Positions 6,143 to 7,788 of a stretch of DNA of 7,788 nucleotides are shown in pieces (the stretch's first letter is position 1; each line of letters opens with the position of its first letter). Source of the DNA: an uncultured Lysobacteraceae bacterium (GTDB taxonomy: Bacteria; Pseudomonadota; Gammaproteobacteria; Xanthomonadales; Rhodanobacteraceae); assembly GCA_946480705.1 (NCBI GenBank), contig CAMLLF010000161.1, positions 1 to 7,788 on the forward strand, given 5' to 3'. The notes under the pieces are model-generated. The model was not told where the DNA came from. It did no database searches and saw only the letters and a list, made by a program, of their open reading frames with translations. A program made the position numbers and the translations under genes.

Positions 6143-7746
6143 GGCTGCACCGGCGCGCGGTCGCGCCGCGGCAGCCGCACGCGCACCTCCGTGCCGCGCG
6201 GCGCGCGCGCGCGGATCAGCGCTTCGCCCGACAGCGCCGCGGCGCGCTCGCGCATGCTGCGGAAACCCATGCCGGGCACATGATCGGCGGCAACACCGGC
6301 GCCGTCGTCGGCGACGGTCAGCTCGCAATAGTCGTCGCGCACGGCCGCGGCGACCCAGAGCCGCTTGCCGCGCGAATGCCGCACCGCGTTCGACACGGCT
6401 TCCTGGCAGCAGCGCAGCAGCGCGGCCTCGGTCTCAATCTGCTGCGGTTCGTACTGGGCGAAATCCATGCGCAGCTCCAAGGTTTCGGGAACCATCGCGG
6501 TCAGCAGCTGATTCAGCGCGCCAGGCAGCGCGTGTTCGCGCAGCTGCTCCACGCAGATCACCGCGCGGCTGCGCCGCGAGCGCGTGACGACCGGTTCGGG
6601 CGGCTGCAGTTCGCGCAGCAGGTTGCGCATTTCCGCGTGCGCCGTGCGCGCGAGTTGATGCAGGCGCTCGACGCGGCGGCGTCCTTCGGCCGGATCGCGT
6701 TCCCAGACCGCCGACAGCGTCTGCGTCAGGAGGCCGATCGCCGAGAGGATCTGGGTCACGTTGTCGTGCAGCTCGCGGCCGAGGTTCTGCCGCTCGCGCA
6801 ACACCGCGGCGTCGCGCGCGACGGCCGCAAGGCGCCGGTTGTGCACCGCGACCGCGAGAATGTCGGCGATGACTTCGAGACTGCCGAGATCGAGTTCGTC
6901 GAAGCGCTGATTGCCTTCGACGTTGAGCACGCCGAGCACTTCATCGCCGACCGACAGCGGGACGGCGAGTTCGGCGAGCGGCGGCGTCATGCCCGGCGGC
7001 GTGATGTAGCGCGGATCGGCGGCGACGTCGTTGACGAGCTGGCTGCAGCGTTCGCGCACGGCCGCGCCCATGATGCCGCGCGAGATCGGCACGCGATCCT
7101 CGCCGCGGATGCGCCGCTTGTAGTCGCCGCCGCGGATACGGATGACGAGCACGTCGCGCTGCTTCTCGTCGACCAGTGGAATATCCACATTTTCAAAGCC
7201 GAGCAGCTCGTGCACCGCGTCGGCGCTGCGCTGGAGCATCGCGTCGATGTCGTCCTCGGCCTGGATGATGCCGGCGACGTGCGCGATCAGGCGGAAGCGG
7301 TCGGTGCGGCGGCGCTCCTTCTGGTAGCGCTGCGCGTTCGTGATCGCGATCGCCGCATGGCGCGCGAACAGCTCCAGCGCGGCGACGTCCTCGCGCTTGA
7401 AGCGCCGCGGCGGCGCGGCGCCGATGCCGAAGAAACCGATCAGCCGTCCCGACCAGAGGATCGGAATGCCGACGACCTGGTTGTCGGCGAGTTCGGGCAA
7501 GGTCAGCGAATCGAGATCGCCGTAGCGCAGCAGCGCGGTCCGGCCGGTAGCGAGCACGTGTCCGGCGAGGCCGACGCCGCGCGGCATCGTCGCGCCGAGT
7601 TCGCGCTCGGGCATGCGATAGACGGCGACCGTGCGTATCCAGTCGTGCTCGGCTTCGTACAGGCCGATCGTGCCGTCGTCGGCGCCGATCAACTGGCAGG
7701 CGCCAGCGACGATGCGCGTCAGCAGCGGCTCGAGCGTCTCCGCCAC
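6139..7746 (-). CDS. Soluble sensor histidine kinase, GAF-GAF-HisKA_3-HATPase (N-terminus uncertain)
   Basis: Two-component sensor kinase, 535 aa from GTG at 7746, with no membrane segment, so it senses inside the cell. Domains: GAF 1 (about 5-138), GAF 2 (about 150-303), HisKA_3 dimerisation domain with phospho-acceptor H327 in RELHDNVTQ, and a HATPase_c domain. The latter has N453 in QEAVSNAVRHS, DxGxG at 480-484 (DDGAG), and a G2-like GMGFRSMRERA (492-502). This is the NarX/DegS class that pairs with LuxR-type regulators, and the next gene overlaps its stop by 4 bases. GTG at 7746 has no good ribosome site, and the next Met (residue 45) would cut into GAF 1. The gene probably begins beyond the window, perhaps across a frame change near 7745. 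The GAF ligand is unknown; no diagnostic heme or Fe-S cysteines are seen. Confidence 0.9.
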   Translation of the reverse strand: MAETLEPLLTRIVAGACQLIGADDGTIGLYEAEHDWIRTVAVYRMPERELGATMPRGVGLAGHVLATGRTALLRYGDLDSLTLPELADNQVVGIPILWSGRLIGFFGIGAAPPRRFKREDVAALELFARHAAIAITNAQRYQKERRRTDRFRLIAHVAGIIQAEDDIDAMLQRSADAVHELLGFENVDIPLVDEKQRDVLVIRIRGGDYKRRIRGEDRVPISRGIMGAAVRERCSQLVNDVAADPRYITPPGMTPPLAELAVPLSVGDEVLGVLNVEGNQRFDELDLGSLEVIADILAVAVHNRRLAAVARDAAVLRERQNLGRELHDNVTQILSAIGLLTQTLSAVWERDPAEGRRRVERLHQLARTAHAEMRNLLRELQPPEPVVTRSRRSRAVICVEQLREHALPGALNQLLTAMVPETLELRMDFAQYEPQQIETEAALLRCCQEAVSNAVRHSRGKRLWVAAAVRDDYCELTVADDGAGVAADHVPGMGFRSMRERAAALSGEALIRARAPRGTEVRVRLPRRDRAPVQP

Positions 7747-7788
7747 CGCCGGCTGCGGCGACCGCCTCGCGCGCCGCCTCGAGCGTGC

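Noticed and set aside
6143..6328. N-terminal extension of the response regulator to an upstream start
   Set aside because: The added residues are an Arg/Ala-rich shadow of the kinase's ATPase domain. The receiver fold begins right after the GTG at 6142.
1..7788. CRISPR arrays, insertion sequences, tRNA or rRNA genes, toxin-antitoxin or defence genes
   Set aside because: No regularly spaced repeats, transposase motifs, cloverleaf-like sequences or defence-type domains are seen on either strand.

Overview
The window reads as GC-rich chromosomal DNA from a gammaproteobacterium. The best guess is the Xanthomonadales/Lysobacterales group. This rests on strong G/C third-position codon bias, GTG and ATG starts, a CadC-like membrane regulator with a TPR-rich sensor, and a GA/CT-rich palindromic intergenic element. 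The guess is inference; no marker gene is present.

Layout: (1) A minus-strand gene at 76-2418 encodes a ToxR/CadC-type regulator: OmpR/PhoB winged helix, one membrane helix, and a large TPR-like C-terminal part. The first 75 bases hold nothing that can be assigned. (2) A relatively AT-rich gap at 2419-2820 holds the regulator's leader, three ACCGAT boxes and several hairpins downstream of the next gene. (3) A minus-strand gene at 2821-4155 encodes an exported M28-family zinc metallopeptidase with all expected metal ligands. (4) A divergent control region at 4156-4434 holds several inverted repeats and an extended -10 promoter. (5) A plus-strand gene at 4435-5352 encodes an exported protein made of two tandem SnoaL/DUF4440-like (NTF2-fold) domains. 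(6) A convergent gap at 5353-5503 holds an 81-bp imperfect inverted repeat. (7) A minus-strand operon at 5504-7746 encodes a soluble two-GAF histidine kinase of the NarL/DegS class and a LuxR-family response regulator, with a GTGA stop/start overlap.

The kinase and response regulator clearly work together: kinase autophosphorylation on H327, transfer to D57 of the regulator, then DNA binding by its HTH. The other genes are separate transcription units with no shared pathway visible. The peptidase and the NTF2-like protein share a divergent control region and are both predicted to be exported, so co-regulation is possible but unproven.

I found no mobile element, CRISPR array, tRNA, rRNA or clearly new multi-gene system. 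The points most worth checking are a probable reading-frame break at the kinase N-terminus by the window edge, the internal duplication in the NTF2-like protein, and the palindromic intergenic elements.
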